A stretch of DNA of 64,000 nt, from the NCBI RefSeq assembly GCF_033115175.1, contig NC_084833.1, positions 56,134,716 to 56,198,715 of the forward strand, read 5' to 3'. Below the pieces are notes generated by a model. It was not told where the DNA came from and made no database searches. It was given only the letters and a program-made list of their open reading frames with translations. Position 1 is the stretch's first letter. Each line of letters starts with the position of its first letter. Below, in pieces: positions 63,382-64,000 of the stretch. This stretch comes from Lepus europaeus. Its lineage: Eukaryota > Chordata > Mammalia > Lagomorpha > Leporidae. The translations under genes and the position numbers were made by a program.

Positions 63382-63615
63382 GTCTCCCTGGGCGGGTACA
63401 CACAAACACCCTCGGGTCAGGGGCGCCTCGGCGACCGTGCCCTAGAGGGGTGGGGGTTTCGGCCTCGCCCCCCTCAAGCAACCGCTGCTCGCCTTCACCC
63501 CCAACGCGCACTCCCGCGGGCGCCCCGACGGGACCAGGGCTGTAAGCGCCATTCCCTCCCATTTCCGTCTCCCCCTCCCCTCCTTAGAGAGCCCCTCACC
63601 CGGCCCGCTTTCTAG

Positions 63616-63625
63616 GCGCATGCGC
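63616..63625. promoter_or_regulatory. NRF1-type palindrome GCGCATGCGC
   Basis: Exact self-complementary NRF1 core about 235 bp upstream of the AKIP1 ATG. NRF1 sites are common in CpG-island and bidirectional promoters. Confidence 0.6.
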
Positions 63626-63799
63626 TAAGCGCGCTCTCAGAGGAGGAGGGCGGGGCCTGAAGCGCCCGGTGACCGCGCCGCAGGCCATTGGCGGAGGGCG
63701 GAGAGGGGCGGGGCGCACGGCCTGCGCCGGACGCGCCTTGTGCGTCGCGGCTGCGGGGTCTGTGCGCCGGTTGCCGGGCCCCTGACGAGCGCAGTGGGT

Positions 63800-64000
63800 A
63801 GATGGGGCCGAGGTCTCGAGGAACGTGGTCTAGGTTGTCCCAAGAGCCTTGGACAGGATCCTGGCTGTTAGAATTGTGCTCTGCCGCTTGACTTGGTAAA
63901 CTTAGTGCAAAGTGACAGAGGCTCCTATTGTGCTAAAAAGTTGTGGCGACTAAGATGATTGCCTCATTACTGCTTGGTCGATGCTTTGAGGTACAGCCAC
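63800..64000. other. Right edge, beyond the CpG island
   Basis: Unique sequence; could be first exon or intron 1 of the divergent gene. Nothing definite seen. Confidence 0.3.

Larger units (their letters stand above)
63050..63800. promoter_or_regulatory. CpG-island promoter of AKIP1, probably bidirectional
   Basis: Dense CpG sequence with a perfect NRF1-type palindrome GCGCATGCGC at 63616-63625, a CCAAT box on the minus strand at 63687-63691 and GC boxes (GGGCGGGGCC near 63650, GGGGCGGGGC near 63706). No TATA. AKIP1 runs left from here. In human, DENND2B (ST5) starts head to head with AKIP1, so the sequence right of about 63700 may hold its first non-coding exon; no coding exon is visible before the window ends. 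Confidence 0.7.

Overview
The window is lagomorph nuclear DNA, most likely rabbit (Oryctolagus cuniculus); a hare cannot be excluded. About 65 copies of the lagomorph C-type SINE (tRNA-derived head, CT-rich tract, AAATAAATAAATCTTT-like or CTGCCTGTC-A(n) tail) cover close to a third of the sequence. The unique sequence matches, gene by gene, the block at human 11p15.4.

Four protein-coding genes could be rebuilt exon by exon with open, phase-consistent junctions. TMEM9B (+, coding 9279-28280, 5 exons, 198 aa) encodes an endolysosomal single-pass membrane protein. ASCL3 (+, coding 36397-36939 in one exon, 180 aa) is a bHLH transcription factor. The C11orf16 orthologue (+, coding 40565-50593, 5 coding exons, 467 aa) has no known function. 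AKIP1 (-, coding 63381-52384, 5 exons, 210 aa) is an A-kinase/NF-kB interacting protein. C11orf16 and AKIP1 converge tail to tail and their 3' ends probably overlap near 52.1-52.2 kb. The right edge carries the AKIP1 CpG-island promoter. By synteny the divergent gene DENND2B (ST5) should start there and leave the window to the right, but no coding exon of it is visible.

Layout: 1-8.4 kb, intergenic, with SINEs, a MER1-like hAT fossil and an L1 3' end; 8.46-9.76 kb, CpG island and TMEM9B exon 1; 9.4-29.3 kb, TMEM9B introns (packed with SINEs), last exon and 3' UTR; 29.7-32.7 kb, 3' part of an old L1 interrupted by two SINEs; 32.7-36.3 kb, intergenic; 36.4-36.9 kb, ASCL3; 40.5-52.2 kb, C11orf16; 52.4-63.4 kb, AKIP1; 63-64 kb, CpG island.

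I found no new multi-gene system. The neighbours are a conserved mammalian gene row, not a functional operon. The points most worth a second look are a GC-AG intron in C11orf16, phase-0 cassette exons in AKIP1 with exon 3 framed by inverted SINEs, two tight inverted pairs of young SINEs in TMEM9B introns, a young SINE subgroup with mostly intact target-site duplications, a U2 snRNA-like fragment, and SINEs lying 50-75 bp before three C11orf16 splice acceptors. Comparisons with human proteins and repeat consensus sequences are from memory; no database search was run.
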